Positions 1-9,395 are shown, counted from the stretch's first letter. The stretch is 64,000 nt of DNA from Caenispirillum salinarum AK4 (GCF_000315795.1 NZ_ANHY01000014.1:1-64000); one strand, 5' to 3'. Program-made: numbers and translations. Notes: generated by a model from the letters alone, not told the origin.

Positions 1-969
1 GACGTGGTGCGCACCGCCATCGGCGGCATGCGCATCTCCGAGACCGTGGAGGGGCTGGAGCGCTACCCCATCAACATCCGCTACCCCTACGACGACCGCA
101 CCAGCATCGAGGCCCTGCGCGAGCTGCCCATGGTCACGCCCTCGGGCGCGCAGATCGGCCTGGGCGATGTGGCCGACATCACGGTCACCGACGGGCCGGG
201 CATGATCCGGTCGGAGAACGCCCGCCTGAACGGCTGGATCTACGTCGACATCGCCGGCCGCGACCTTGGCGGCTACGTCGAGGAAGCGCGCCGCGTGGTG
301 GCCGAGCAGGTCGACCTGCCGCCGGGCTATTCCGTCGCCTGGTCCGGCCAATTCGAGTTCCTGGAACGGGCGGAGAAGCGGCTTGGCATGATCGTGCCGG
401 TGACGCTGCTGCTGATCGTCGTGTTGCTGTTCATGGCCTTCGGCCGGGCGGTCGACGTCGCCACCATCGTCGGCACCCTGCCCATCGCGCTTTCGGGCGG
501 CTTCTGGCTGCTCTGGATGCTGGACTTCGACCTGTCGGTGGCGGTCGTGGTGGGCTTCATCGCGCTTGCCGGCGTGGCGGTGGAGACCGCCATCATCATG
601 CAGGTCTACCTCAACCTCGCGCTCGACAAACGGCGCCGGTTGGCGGCGGCGGAGGGGCGCCCGGTCACCATGGACGATGTCCACGATGCGGTGACGGAAG
701 GCGCGCTGCTCCGCCTGCGGCCCAAGCTGATGACCGTCGCCACCATCTTCGCCGGCCTGCTGCCCATCATGATTGGCACCGGCACGGGCGCGGAGGTCAT
801 GCGCCGCATCGCCGCGCCCATGGTCGGCGGCATGGCGACGGCGACGCTTCTTACCCTGTTCGTCATCCCGGCGGTGTTCGTGCTGGTCAACCGCATCGAC
901 GCCGTCCGCAACCCGAAGACCCAGTCATCCACCCCCGGCGCCATGGCCCACGGCCACCCCGCCGAATGA
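1..969 (+). CDS. cusA: CusA/CzcA-type RND metal efflux permease, C-terminal part (5' end outside window)
   Basis: The reading frame is open from the first base, so only about the last 322 residues are present. These cover the end of the second periplasmic loop and the last block of membrane helices of a heavy-metal RND pump. A periplasmic stretch (residues 1-125) is followed by hydrophobic helices with the typical RND patterns around GVAVETAIIM and LRPKLMTVATIFAGLLP. Pumps of this family export Cu(I)/Ag(I) or divalent cations across both membranes with an MFP and an outer-membrane channel. The cusF-like gene starts 24 bases downstream, which favours copper/silver as substrate. The 5' end and substrate-defining methionines cannot be seen. 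Confidence 0.9.
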   Translation, partial: DVVRTAIGGMRISETVEGLERYPINIRYPYDDRTSIEALRELPMVTPSGAQIGLGDVADITVTDGPGMIRSENARLNGWIYVDIAGRDLGGYVEEARRVVAEQVDLPPGYSVAWSGQFEFLERAEKRLGMIVPVTLLLIVVLLFMAFGRAVDVATIVGTLPIALSGGFWLLWMLDFDLSVAVVVGFIALAGVAVETAIIMQVYLNLALDKRRRLAAAEGRPVTMDDVHDAVTEGALLRLRPKLMTVATIFAGLLPIMIGTGTGAEVMRRIAAPMVGGMATATLLTLFVIPAVFVLVNRIDAVRNPKTQSSTPGAMAHGHPAE

Positions 970-992
970 TTAACCCCAGGAGACTTATACCC

Positions 993-1340
993 ATGAAGAC
1001 GATCCTTTTCGCCGCCGCCGTCCTGGCCGTTCTGCCGGCCGCCGCCATGGCGCAGTCCTCGCACACCATGTCCGACCATTCCACGATGGCCGGCGCGAAG
1101 CATGGGGAAGAGGCGGCCGTCGCGGGCATCGGCACGGTGAACGGCGTGGACGCCGGCGCCCGCAAGGTGAACGTGACGCATGAGCCCATCGCCGCCATCG
1201 GCTGGCCCGCCATGACCATGGACTTCGCCGTGGCCGAGGGCGTCGACCTGGCCGCCCTGGAAGCGGGCGCGCCGGTGTCCTTCACCCTGACGCGGGGTGC
1301 CGACGGTATTTACATGATCGAGACGATCCAGGCCCAATAA
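993..1340 (+). CDS. cusF: CusF-like periplasmic copper-binding protein
   Basis: This encodes a 115-residue protein with a signal peptide (about residues 1-20, ending AAAMA). A His/Met-rich linker follows, then a small beta-barrel domain carrying GWPAMTMDF. The Trp and MxM residues match the Cu(I)/Ag(I) site of CusF, which hands metal to the CusCBA pump. The start at 993 is chosen over an in-frame ATG at 966 because AGGAG lies 10 bases upstream and the signal peptide begins there. It follows the cusA-like gene closely, so the two are probably co-transcribed. Confidence 0.85.
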   Translation: MKTILFAAAVLAVLPAAAMAQSSHTMSDHSTMAGAKHGEEAAVAGIGTVNGVDAGARKVNVTHEPIAAIGWPAMTMDFAVAEGVDLAALEAGAPVSFTLTRGADGIYMIETIQAQ

Positions 1341-1384
1341 GGGAGGAAGCGGCGGCGGACGCCATGGTGCATCCGCCGCCGTTC

Positions 1385-1463
1385 CAGCGCCGCGTCGCAG
1401 AACTGGCTCGGGCGGCGCCGCACCGCCCATGGGGAAGGCCGTGGCCCCAGGTACCTCAGTGGA
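1385..1463 (-). pseudogene. Decayed fragment of lgt
   Basis: About 80 bases here align by eye with 2722-2804 inside the intact lgt gene on the same strand. Shared blocks include CTGGCTCGGG and CCCATGGGGAAG, and a few small gaps break the reading frame. In the intact protein this stretch encodes the region from FPMGG to QLYEA. It looks like a leftover from a duplication or replacement event that placed the Rieske gene between two lgt copies. Confidence 0.65.
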
Positions 1464-1477
1464 ACCAGACCTCTTCT

Positions 1478-1493
1478 GTAACAACCTGTCACA
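1478..1493 (+). promoter_or_regulatory. Candidate response-regulator box (GTAACA-N4-GTCACA)
   Basis: Two GTNACA half-sites start exactly 10 bases apart, the spacing used by OmpR/PhoB-family activators. The same arrangement occurs at 7211, 9380, 9409 and 13332. A CCGACA element begins 16 bases downstream of the box, as it does at 13332. The box sits about 100 bases before the small gene at 1597 and ahead of the Rieske gene. Assignment to the regulator encoded at 8604-9335 is an inference. Confidence 0.5.
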
Positions 1494-1596
1494 TTCTTCC
1501 GCCCTGTCCCGACACATGGCGGACAAATCCGCCTGTCACCATGACTGGGACGTTGAGCGCTCACCAGGGCCTCAGGCCCAACAGAAGAGGATGACG

Positions 1597-1818
1597 ATGT
1601 ATTTGAGCGAGGTTGACCGCGCCGAGGCGGCCGACGTCCTGATGGCGGCACTGAACGACGCACTGCGTGCCGGACGGCGCCATGACGTGCGCGATATCTT
1701 CGATTGCTTGGCGGCGCTCGGTGGACGGCATTCGGACAACGCGGCGCTGCTGGTCCTCCAGGACATGACAAGCCGGTCTATCTCTTGGAGGGGCCGGACG
1801 CCGCACGCACTGGCGTAA
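1597..1818 (+). CDS. Small hypothetical protein (73 aa)
   Basis: I do not recognise this protein. It is acidic in its first half and looks mostly helical (SEVDRAEAADVLMAALNDAL), with no signal peptide or membrane segment. An AGAGG sequence sits 6 bases before the ATG at 1597, which is preferred over the ATG at 1591. It lies between the candidate regulator box and the Rieske gene and may share their transcript. The last 15 residues look atypical, so the 3' end could be altered. Confidence 0.5.
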   Translation: MYLSEVDRAEAADVLMAALNDALRAGRRHDVRDIFDCLAALGGRHSDNAALLVLQDMTSRSISWRGRTPHALA

Positions 1819-1870
1819 TCACTATTCGAGGCGGAGGCTTCCTGTTTCAACCGGCATCGAGGAGGTTTCC

Positions 1871-2425
1871 ATGGCTACGACCGAAACCAGAAGGGCGGAT
1901 GTCACAGACGATCCCGGTCGCCGCGACTTTCTGCTTTATGGCACCGGGGCGGTGGCCGTTGTGGGGACGGGCTTGGCGCTCTGGCCCTTCATCGACAGCA
2001 TCAACCCAACCGCCGACGTTCTTGCGTTGTCGTCAACCGAACTCGACCTGACCCCGGTTGCCGTCGGTCAGCGCGTCACGGTGACGTGGCGGGGCAAGCC
2101 GGTTTTCGTCAGCCACCGGACCGAGGAGGAAATCCAGTTGGCCGTGGCTGCCGACGACGATCCGAAGCTGATCAATCCGGCAACCGATGCCTCGCGCGTG
2201 CAGAATGCAGACTGGCTTGTCGTCGTCGGAATCTGCAAGCACCTGGGCTGTGTGCCGCTCGGGCAGAAGTCGAGCGACTCGCGCGGCCGCTACGGCGGAT
2301 GGTTCTGCCCGTGTCATGGCTCGCAATACGACACGTCGGGCCGTGTTCGCCACGGTCCCGCGCCCCTGAACCTAGCCTTGCCGCCCTACACCCTCAAGGC
2401 CGACGAAACCGTCGTCATCGGGTGA
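1871..2425 (+). CDS. petA: Rieske iron-sulfur protein (ubiquinol-cytochrome c reductase subunit)
   Basis: This 184-residue protein has an N-terminal Tat-like region (GRRDFLLYGTGA) and one membrane anchor. Its C-terminal Rieske fold carries both cluster-binding boxes, CKHLGC and CPCHGSQYD, so the [2Fe-2S] ligands (two Cys, two His) are present. This subunit passes electrons from quinol to cytochrome c in the bc1 complex. AGGAGG lies 6 bases before the start. It is an orphan copy, since no cytochrome b or c1 gene follows. The copper-island setting suggests an extra copy, perhaps protecting against copper damage to iron-sulfur clusters; that last point is inference. Confidence 0.93.
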   Translation: MATTETRRADVTDDPGRRDFLLYGTGAVAVVGTGLALWPFIDSINPTADVLALSSTELDLTPVAVGQRVTVTWRGKPVFVSHRTEEEIQLAVAADDDPKLINPATDASRVQNADWLVVVGICKHLGCVPLGQKSSDSRGRYGGWFCPCHGSQYDTSGRVRHGPAPLNLALPPYTLKADETVVIG

Positions 2426-2455
2426 GGGGCAGGCGACACGGCCGGCGCCAGCGTC

Positions 2456-3274
2456 TCAGGCCGTCCCGGACACCGCGCGGCGGCGCGCCGCATAGGCGAC
2501 GACGCTGAGTCCCAGCGCAATCATCGGCAGGCTGAGAAGCTGGCCCATGGTCGCGCCCTGCCAGACGAAGCCCAGGAACGGGTCCGGCTCGCGGAAGAAC
2601 TCCACCGTGAAGCGCGCGAGGCCGTAGAGCATCAGGAACGTCCCGAACAGCACGCCCGGCCGCGCCCGCACCGCCGGCCGGCTGGCGAGAGCCGCCATGA
2701 CCACGAGAAGGACGAGCCCCTCAAGCGCCGCCTCATAGAGCTGGCTCGGGTGGCGCGGCACCGCTCCGCCCATGGGGAAGACCATGGCCCACGGCACGTC
2801 GGTGGCGCGGCCGAACAACTCGCCGTTGATGAAGTTCGCCAGCCGCCCGAAGAACAGGCCGATCGGCGCGACGACCGCGATGGTGTCGGCGAACGGCAGC
2901 AGCGGCACCTTGCGCTTGCGCGCGAACAGCCAGATTGCGACGGCGACACCCAGCAGGCCCCCGTGGAACGACATGCCGCCATGCCAGACCTGGACGATCT
3001 CCAGCGGGTGCGACAGGTAGTAGCCCGGCTTGTAGAACAGCACATAGCCCAGCCGGCCGCCGAGGACGACGCCGAAGGTGGCCCAGAGCAGGAAGTCGTC
3101 CACATCGTCGCGCGTCAGTCCGCCGAGGCCCGGCCAGCGCGGCACCATGCGGCGCAGAAGAAGCCATCCGCCGGTCAGGCCGGTCAGATAGGCCAGCGCA
3201 TACCAGCGGATGACGATCGGGCCGAGTTCAAAGGCCACGGGGTCGATGTTGGGAAACGGCATGGGGCCGGTCAT
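2456..3274 (-). CDS. lgt: Prolipoprotein diacylglyceryl transferase
   Basis: This is an inner-membrane enzyme of 272 residues. It transfers diacylglyceryl from phosphatidylglycerol to the lipobox cysteine of prolipoproteins. Several hydrophobic helices flank the family signature around GRLANFINGELFGR, and the conserved HGG and RHPSQLYEA blocks are present. The length is normal. The start at 3274 has AGAGGA upstream. It lies 17 bases after the HD-GYP gene and reads the same way, so it may be the last gene of the copper-ATPase operon. An extra lgt in a metal island is unusual, and a decayed second piece lies at 1385-1463. Confidence 0.93.
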   Translation of the reverse strand: MTGPMPFPNIDPVAFELGPIVIRWYALAYLTGLTGGWLLLRRMVPRWPGLGGLTRDDVDDFLLWATFGVVLGGRLGYVLFYKPGYYLSHPLEIVQVWHGGMSFHGGLLGVAVAIWLFARKRKVPLLPFADTIAVVAPIGLFFGRLANFINGELFGRATDVPWAMVFPMGGAVPRHPSQLYEAALEGLVLLVVMAALASRPAVRARPGVLFGTFLMLYGLARFTVEFFREPDPFLGFVWQGATMGQLLSLPMIALGLSVVAYAARRRAVSGTA

Positions 3275-3291
3275 GAACGTCCTCTTGGTGG

Positions 3292-4152
3292 TCAGTGGGC
3301 GGCCCGCGCCGGGTGGTCGGCGAGGCTGTCGATGATGTGCGGAATGGCGGAGGGAGGGCCGGGCGGCATGGCGGCGTCCCTGGCGGTCTCGTCATCGGCC
3401 TCCGGCATGGCGCGCCACGCCTTGCCGCGGAAATAGAGGCGGAAGACCCCAAGGCAGGTGTGACAGCGGATGACATCGCCGCTCCGCGCGTCGCGGGGCA
3501 CGGCGACGGCCGGGCCGCAGTGGGGGCAGAGCACCAGGTCCACCCCGTGGTCCGCGTGGCCGACGATTCCGTCCAGTCGGCCTTCCTCGACCAGCGCCGC
3601 CAGCGCTTCGAAGGCGCCGGCGTCATATTGCCGGCCGGCGAGGGGGCGCAGGACGCTCAGGGCCTTTTCCGGCGTCATGGCGGCGCGATAGGGGCGGGCG
3701 CTGGTCATGGCGTCGAAGGCATCGGCGACGGCGACGATGCGGCTCGCCCGCCCGATGGCCTCGCCGTGAAGGCCGCGCGGATAGCCGCTGCCGTCAAGGC
3801 GCTCGTGATGCTCGGCCACCACGCGGCGTGCCAGAAGGCCCAGCGGATGGTCCCGCAGCAGCGCCGCCCCCAGGCGGGGATGGCGGTGCATGACTGATAG
3901 CTCGTCGCCGGTCAGGCGGCCCCGCTTCAGGAGGATCGCGTCGGGCACGCCGATCTTGCCGATGTCGTGGAGCCAGCCGCCGATGACGGCTTCCATCTCC
4001 ACCCGACGCGAGGCGCCCGCCCGGACGGCGATCATCTTGCACAACTGCGACATGCGCCAGAGATGGCCGCCCGTGTACGGGTCGCGCGCCTCGGTCACGC
4101 TGCCCAGCAGCAAAAGCGACTGGAGCAGCTTGCGGTTTCGGGGCGCGATCAT
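3292..4152 (-). CDS. HD-GYP domain protein with C-terminal zinc-ribbon-like motif
   Basis: The protein has 286 residues and an HD-GYP core. [31 protein letters not shown] and [13 protein letters not shown] are all present, so the metal-binding His/Asp set and the GYP motif look complete. Such domains hydrolyse cyclic di-GMP. There is no sensory or receiver domain. Instead the C-terminal third has two Cys pairs (CPHC and CHTC) typical of a zinc ribbon or metal site. Its ATG overlaps the stop of the copper ATPase by 4 bases (ATGA), which implies translational coupling and a link to metal stress. Confidence 0.85.
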   Translation of the reverse strand: MIAPRNRKLLQSLLLLGSVTEARDPYTGGHLWRMSQLCKMIAVRAGASRRVEMEAVIGGWLHDIGKIGVPDAILLKRGRLTGDELSVMHRHPRLGAALLRDHPLGLLARRVVAEHHERLDGSGYPRGLHGEAIGRASRIVAVADAFDAMTSARPYRAAMTPEKALSVLRPLAGRQYDAGAFEALAALVEEGRLDGIVGHADHGVDLVLCPHCGPAVAVPRDARSGDVIRCHTCLGVFRLYFRGKAWRAMPEADDETARDAAMPPGPPSAIPHIIDSLADHPARAAH

Positions 4153-6533
4153 GACGCCCTCCGGCCCTGCGGGGCGCTCGCGTGCGGCAGTTTCACCCAG
4201 CGCAGGCGGAGCGCGTTGCCGATCACCGATGTCGAACTCAGCGCCATGGCGGCGGCGGCGATGATGGGGCTCAGCATCCAGCCGAAGGCCGGGTACAGCA
4301 CGCCGGCCGCCAGCGGCACACCCAGGCCATTGTAGATGAAGGCGAAAAACAGGTTCTGGCGGATGTTGCGCATGGTGGCGTGGCTGAGCACGCGGGCCCG
4401 CGCGATGCCGTCCAGGTTGCCCTTCACCAGCGTGACGCCGGCGCTCTGGATGGCAACGTCGGTGCCGGTGCCCATGGCGATGCCAACGTCGGCTTCGGCA
4501 AGGGCGGGTGCGTCGTTCACACCGTCGCCGGCCATGGCGACGATGCGACCTTCCTGGCGCAGGCGGCGGACCACGGCGTTCTTGTCCTCGGGCGAGACCT
4601 CGGCCTCCACGGCGTCGATGCCGAGCGCGCGGGCGACGGCCTCGGCCGTGGTGCGGTTGTCGCCGGTCAGCATGACGATGTGCATCCCGGTCTCGCGCAG
4701 CACCCTCAGGGCCTCGGGGGTGGTGGCCTTCACCGGGTCGGCGACGGCGACCAGCCCGGCGGGGGCTCCGTCAACGGCAAGGAACATGACCGTCGCGCCC
4801 TCACGCCGCAGGTCATCCGCTGTGCCTTCCAAGTCGCCCGGCGCCACTGACAGGTCGCGCATCAGCTTGATGTTGCCAAGCGCGACGGCGCGACCTTCCA
4901 CCGTGCCCTGCACGCCCTTGCCGGTGACCGAGGAAAAGTCTTCCGCCCGGGGCAGCGAGACGCCGCGCTCCCGCGCCGCCTCGACGATGGCGGCGGCCAA
5001 CGGATGTTCGCTGCCGCGCTCCAGGGCGGCGGCGAGGGCCAGCACGTGATCCTCGGCCTGTCCCTCGGCGGGGATGACGCGGGTGACCTTCGGGCGGCCT
5101 TCCGTTAGCGTGCCGGTCTTGTCGACCACCAGCGTATCCACCTTCTCGAAGCGCTCCAGCGCCTCGGCGTTCTTGATGAGCACGCCTTCGCCGGCCCCGC
5201 GCCCGACGCCGACCATGATCGACATGGGCGTGGCGAGTCCCAGCGCGCAGGGGCAGGCGATGATGAGGACGGAGACCGCGACGATCAGCGCATAGGCCAT
5301 GGCGGGGGCAGGGCCCACGGCGGCCCAGACGATGAAGGCGATGACGGCGACGGCGATCACGGCGGGGACGAACCAGCCGGCAACCACGTCGGCCAGCCGC
5401 TGGATCGGCGCGCGCGAGCGCTGGGCCTCGGCCACCATCTGCACGATGCGCGACAGCATGGTGTCGGAGCCGACCTTCTCGGCCCGGATCACCAGCCCAC
5501 CGGTGCCGTTCAGCGTGCCGCCGATGACGGCGTCGCCCTCCGTCTTCTCGACGGGCACGGATTCGCCGGTGACCATGGACTCGTCGACCGAACTGCGGCC
5601 CTCGGTGACGGTGCCGTCGACCGGCACGCTCTCGCCGGGGCGCACCCGCAGCCGGTCGCCGACCTGGACGGCCTCCAGCGGGATTTCCTCGTCGTCACCG
5701 TGGTCGGTCAGGCGCCGGGCGGTCTTGGGGGCGAGGTCGAGCAGGGCCTTGATGGCGCCGCCCGTGCGCTCGCGCGCCCGCAGTTCCAGCACCTGGCCGA
5801 GCAGCACCAGCACCGTGATGACGGCGGCGGCCTCGTAGTAGACGGCGACAATGCCTTCGGCGCCCCGGAAGGAGTCCGGGAAGATGCCGGGGAAGAGTGT
5901 TGCAACGACGCTGAAGCCGTAGGCCGCGCCCACGCCGATGGCGATCAGCGTAAACATGTTCAGCGACCGGTTGACCAGCGACAGCCATCCACGCTGCAAC
6001 AGCGGCCAACCGGACCACAGGACGACCGGCGTCGCCAGGGCGAACTGGACCCAAACGGCGGTGCCGGGCGATATCCAGTCATGGATGCCGAGCGCCGGGA
6101 TGTGGGCGCCCATCTCCAGCAGGAACAGGGGCACCGTGAACAGTGCGCCGATCCAGAAGCGCCGGGTCATGTCGACGAGTTCCGGGTTCGGCCCCTCGTC
6201 GGCCACCACACCGGCGGGCTCCAGCGCCATGCCGCATTTGGGGCAGGTGCCGGGGCCTTCCTGGCGGATCTCGGGGTGCATGGGGCAGGTGTAGATGACG
6301 CCCTTTTGCGGCGCCGGCTGTTCCTGTTTCTCCGATGTGTTCAGGTACTTGTCCGGGTCGGCGATGAAGGCGTTGGCGCAGCGGGCAGAGCAGAAATGAT
6401 ACGTCGAGCCGTCATGCTGGTGGTGATGCTGCGTCGCCGCCGGATCGACCGACATGCCGCACACCGGGTCCTTGACCTGCGCGTGCATGTGGCCGTGGGC
6501 GGCGTGGTCGTGGACGGTGTGTGCGTGTGTCAT
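4149..6533 (-). CDS. copA: Copper-translocating P1B-type ATPase with YHS and CxxC-rich N-terminus
   Basis: This 794-residue pump exports Cu(I) across the inner membrane. The His-rich N-terminus is followed by a YHS domain ([10 protein letters not shown] to CSARCANAF, residues 22-60). Next comes a second metal-binding motif, [21 protein letters not shown], at about 80-105. The ATPase core shows the membrane CPC motif near residue 427, the phosphorylated Asp in DKTGTLTEG near 469, and GDGVNDAP near 671. There is no classical HMA domain. It probably begins an operon with the HD-GYP protein and lgt. Confidence 0.93.
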   Translation of the reverse strand: MTHAHTVHDHAAHGHMHAQVKDPVCGMSVDPAATQHHHQHDGSTYHFCSARCANAFIADPDKYLNTSEKQEQPAPQKGVIYTCPMHPEIRQEGPGTCPKCGMALEPAGVVADEGPNPELVDMTRRFWIGALFTVPLFLLEMGAHIPALGIHDWISPGTAVWVQFALATPVVLWSGWPLLQRGWLSLVNRSLNMFTLIAIGVGAAYGFSVVATLFPGIFPDSFRGAEGIVAVYYEAAAVITVLVLLGQVLELRARERTGGAIKALLDLAPKTARRLTDHGDDEEIPLEAVQVGDRLRVRPGESVPVDGTVTEGRSSVDESMVTGESVPVEKTEGDAVIGGTLNGTGGLVIRAEKVGSDTMLSRIVQMVAEAQRSRAPIQRLADVVAGWFVPAVIAVAVIAFIVWAAVGPAPAMAYALIVAVSVLIIACPCALGLATPMSIMVGVGRGAGEGVLIKNAEALERFEKVDTLVVDKTGTLTEGRPKVTRVIPAEGQAEDHVLALAAALERGSEHPLAAAIVEAARERGVSLPRAEDFSSVTGKGVQGTVEGRAVALGNIKLMRDLSVAPGDLEGTADDLRREGATVMFLAVDGAPAGLVAVADPVKATTPEALRVLRETGMHIVMLTGDNRTTAEAVARALGIDAVEAEVSPEDKNAVVRRLRQEGRIVAMAGDGVNDAPALAEADVGIAMGTGTDVAIQSAGVTLVKGNLDGIARARVLSHATMRNIRQNLFFAFIYNGLGVPLAAGVLYPAFGWMLSPIIAAAAMALSSTSVIGNALRLRWVKLPHASAPQGRRAS

Positions 6534-6620
6534 GACTGCCTCCTGTGCGCCCTAAGCGAAACGGCCGAAGCGCCGGGCGCGGGACGCCCGGCACCTTGCC
6601 GGCAGTATCGCCCGGCTGGC

Positions 6621-7127
6621 TTATTCGGCGGGCGCCATCATGCCGGTCTTGGCGTCGATGGCGACCTTGCGGACCAGCGAGCCGTCGACGGTCTCGATGG
6701 CGGCGATCAGCTTGCCGTCCTGTTCCTCGACCGCGCCGGCCTGAAGGCGGTCATTGCCGTGGCGGATGAGCATGGCCTGAAGAAGCGTCTTGGCTTCGTC
6801 GGCGGTCAGGTCGAGCGGCTGGCCGGTCATCATGGCGCAGGGGCCGAGGCCCATGCCGCCTTGGCCCATCATGCCCATCATGCCGGGGCCCTGGCCTCCC
6901 TGGCCCATCATCCCCATCATGCCGCCGGAGCCTTGGCCGCCCTGGCCCATCATGCCGCCGGGCATCTGGTTGGGCTGCATCTGTCCCTGCGCCTGCCCGG
7001 TGGGGGCATCGGCGGCAGCGGCGGCTGCGATGTTCGGATGGTGGGCGTTGTGGTCGCTCTGGGTCTGCGCGAAGGCCGGGGCCGCCATGGCGGCAAGGGC
7101 GGCGGTGGCGATCAGGAGGGTGCGCAT
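6621..7127 (-). CDS. Met-rich periplasmic protein with tandem GGMMGQGGQG-like repeats
   Basis: This 168-residue protein has a clear signal peptide (about 1-20, ending APAFA). The middle consists of Met/Gly/Gln tandem repeats, roughly residues 50-95, that read as several variants of GGMMGQGG. Met clusters of this type bind Cu(I) in copper-resistance proteins. The C-terminal 60 residues form a compact domain resembling a small PepSY-like fold, but that is only a guess. It lies directly behind the kinase gene, with a candidate regulator box 84 bases upstream of its start. It does not belong to a family I can name. Confidence 0.75.
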   Translation of the reverse strand: MRTLLIATAALAAMAAPAFAQTQSDHNAHHPNIAAAAAADAPTGQAQGQMQPNQMPGGMMGQGGQGSGGMMGMMGQGGQGPGMMGMMGQGGMGLGPCAMMTGQPLDLTADEAKTLLQAMLIRHGNDRLQAGAVEEQDGKLIAAIETVDGSLVRKVAIDAKTGMMAPAE

Positions 7128-7210
7128 GGTGAAAGCTCCTTGCTTCGTGATTGCTGAGCCTCAGCACACCACACCCATGCAACAGCGCTATGTCAGCGCG
7201 GGAGGAAAAG

Positions 7211-7226
7211 TGTGTCCAGATGTTAC
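7211..7226 (-). promoter_or_regulatory. Candidate response-regulator box (GTAACA-N4-GACACA)
   Basis: On the minus strand two half-sites, GTAACA and GACACA, start 10 bases apart. The TAA stop of the histidine kinase lies inside the first half-site. The box is 84 bases before the start of the Met-rich protein at 7127, so that gene probably has its own regulated promoter. Confidence 0.5.
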
Positions 7227-8620
7227 GAGCGGCCGGACCCGCCCCGCGCCACCGGCAGCCGCAGGCTCGCCCGCAGGCCGCCGCCGGCCCGGTTGGCGAG
7301 CCGGACATCGCCGCCGTGGGCGTGAGCCACGCTCGCGACGATGCTCAGGCCCAGGCCGACGCCGCCGGTGGCCCGACCGCGCGATGCCTCGACACGGTAG
7401 AACGGCCGGAACACCCGCTCCATCTGATCCTCGGCGATACCGGGGCCGTCGTCGTCAACATGGATCAGCACCGCGTCCGCCGCGCGCTCCAGCGTGACCA
7501 CGGCCCGGCCGCCATAGCGCACCGCGTTCTGGACGAGGTTTGACACCGCCCGTCGCAACGCCTGCGGTCGGCAGGCCATCACGCAGGTCGGGGCCTCGGC
7601 GCAGGCCACCGGCTGCCCGGCCTCCGCCAGATCGTCGCACAGGCTCTGCACCAGGGCACTCACGTCCACCTGCTGCATGGGCTCGGTCTCGGCGTCCTCG
7701 CGCGCGAAGGCCAGCGTGGAGCGGATCATGTCCTCCATCTCGGCCAGCGTCGAGAGCGTCTTGTCGCGTTCCTCGTCGTCGTCGATGAACTCCGCCCGCA
7801 GGCGCAGGAGCGTGATGGGCGTGCGCAGGTCGTGGGAAATGGCGGCGAGCATCTGCGTGCGGTCCTCCACGAAGCGGCGCAGGCGCGCCTGCATGTCATT
7901 GAAGGCGCCCGTCGCCCGCCGCACCTCGTCGGGCCCGCGCTCGTCCAGGGGCGGTGCGGTAACGTCCCGGCCTAGGCGCTCCGCCGCCCGCGCAAGGTCG
8001 CGCAAGGGCCGCGTCATGCGGCGGACCACGATCACCGAGAGCCCCAGCACGCCGGCGAACATGATGACGGTGGAGGCCACCGCGCCGCCCGACGGGGCCG
8101 CACTGGCTTCCGGCAGGGCACCCGAGACCGTCACCCACGTCCCGTCGCCGAGCCCGACCGAGGTGCGGACATCCGCCCGCGTCAGCGGGTTCAGCGAGGC
8201 GAGACCCACCGTGTCCTCGGGCAGGGCATCGAGTACCTGGACCATGATCCGGTCGCGGTAGGCCGGGCCAAGTTCTTCAAGGAGAAGCTGACGGATCAGG
8301 CGGGCGCGCCAGTCGTTCTCGTGGTCGTGCACGAGGGGATTTTGAGGGTTGACCGCAACGTCGAGGTCCGCCGCTTCCGTCGCGCGGGCCACCCGGTCGC
8401 GCAAGGGTGCTGGCACCGCCGCCACCACCTGCACGACGGTCGTCGCCCGGTGCGCGAACTCGCGTCCGCCGGTGGCCGCCAGCAGGGCGTCGCGGTCGTG
8501 GGCATAGAAGATCATGCTGACGGCGTGGGACAGCGTCAGCCCCACCACCAGCAGAAGCAGGGTCTGCCCCGCCATGCTGCGCGGCCAGGGCAGGCGCCAT
8601 CGCTTACGGGTCGCCGTCAT
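7223..8620 (-). CDS. EnvZ/CusS-type sensor histidine kinase
   Basis: The protein has 465 residues. A membrane helix near residues 17-40 and a second near 180-200 enclose a periplasmic sensor region. HAMP, the dimerisation box AAISHDLRTPITLLRLRAE (phospho-His near 260) and an ATPase domain follow, with NLVQNAVRYGG, DDGPGI and GGVGLGLSIV. It is membrane-bound and should phosphorylate the regulator encoded just upstream, whose coding end overlaps its start by 17 bases. The signal is unknown. Placement between copper genes suggests a periplasmic metal or envelope stress. Confidence 0.92.
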   Translation of the reverse strand: MTATRKRWRLPWPRSMAGQTLLLLVVGLTLSHAVSMIFYAHDRDALLAATGGREFAHRATTVVQVVAAVPAPLRDRVARATEAADLDVAVNPQNPLVHDHENDWRARLIRQLLLEELGPAYRDRIMVQVLDALPEDTVGLASLNPLTRADVRTSVGLGDGTWVTVSGALPEASAAPSGGAVASTVIMFAGVLGLSVIVVRRMTRPLRDLARAAERLGRDVTAPPLDERGPDEVRRATGAFNDMQARLRRFVEDRTQMLAAISHDLRTPITLLRLRAEFIDDDEERDKTLSTLAEMEDMIRSTLAFAREDAETEPMQQVDVSALVQSLCDDLAEAGQPVACAEAPTCVMACRPQALRRAVSNLVQNAVRYGGRAVVTLERAADAVLIHVDDDGPGIAEDQMERVFRPFYRVEASRGRATGGVGLGLSIVASVAHAHGGDVRLANRAGGGLRASLRLPVARGGSGRS

Positions 8621-9335
8621 CGAAGGTCACGTCGGCGGTGAACATGTAGCCGTCGCCCCAGACGGTCTTGATGAGCGTCGGGTTGCCGGGGTCGTCCTCC
8701 ATCTTGCGGCGCAGGCGGCTGACCTGGGTGTCGATGCTGCGGTCGAAAGCAACCGACGATCGCCCGCGCGCCAGGTCCAGAAGCTGGTCGCGCGACAGCA
8801 CCCGCTTGGGCCGCTCCACGAAGGCCAGAAGCAGGCTGTACTCGCCCTTGCTCAGCGGCAGCACAACGCCGTCCGGCCGGTGCAGGTCGTGGCGGCCGAG
8901 GTCGAGCGTCCAGCCGGCGAAGTGGGCGAGCGACCGTTCCTCGGCAGGCGCGGCGGCGGTCGCGCCCTGCGCCCTGCGCAGGACCGCCTTGATGCGCGCC
9001 AGCAACTCGCGCGGGGAGAACGGCTTCGCCACATAGTCGTCGGCGCCCATCTCCAGGCCGACGATGCGATCCGTTTCCTCGCCCATCGCCGTCAGCATTA
9101 TGATGGGGATGGCCGACTCCGCGCGCAGGCTCCGGCACAGGCTGAGGCCGTCCTCGCCCGGCAGCATGAGGTCCAGCACCACTAGGTCGATGCGGTGGTC
9201 GGCCATGACCCGGTGCATCTCGGACCCGTCCCCGGCGGTGGAGACGCGCAGGCCATGCTTCGTCAGGAACTTGCCCACGAGGTCGCGGATGTCGCGGTGG
9301 TCGTCGACGACAAGGATGTGCGGTGTACCGTCCAT
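8604..9335 (-). CDS. OmpR-family response regulator
   Basis: This is a 243-residue regulator. The receiver domain contains DD at positions 11-12, phospho-acceptor Asp55 in VVLDLMLPGEDG and the conserved Lys in VAKPFSP. The C-terminal winged helix shows YSLLLAFVERPKRVLSRDQLLD and the recognition-helix region SIDTQVSRLRRKM. Members bind 10-bp-phased direct repeats. Such a repeat lies 45 bases upstream of this gene (9380-9395) and before other genes in the window. Autoregulation and control of the copper and cytochrome-maturation genes are therefore likely but unproven. Confidence 0.93.
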   Translation of the reverse strand: MDGTPHILVVDDHRDIRDLVGKFLTKHGLRVSTAGDGSEMHRVMADHRIDLVVLDLMLPGEDGLSLCRSLRAESAIPIIMLTAMGEETDRIVGLEMGADDYVAKPFSPRELLARIKAVLRRAQGATAAAPAEERSLAHFAGWTLDLGRHDLHRPDGVVLPLSKGEYSLLLAFVERPKRVLSRDQLLDLARGRSSVAFDRSIDTQVSRLRRKMEDDPGNPTLIKTVWGDGYMFTADVTFDDGDP

Positions 9336-9379
9336 GCCGCGACTGTAGCGCCGCGCCGCGCGAGCGTCCGCCGAAAAAG

Positions 9380-9395
9380 TGTTACGGAGTGTGTC
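9380..9395 (-). promoter_or_regulatory. Candidate response-regulator box upstream of the regulator gene
   Basis: Read on the minus strand this is GACACA-N4-GTAACA, two half-sites 10 bases apart, placed 45 bases before the regulator start. It fits autoregulation of the two-component operon. A separate plus-strand box lies 14 bases away. Confidence 0.5.
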
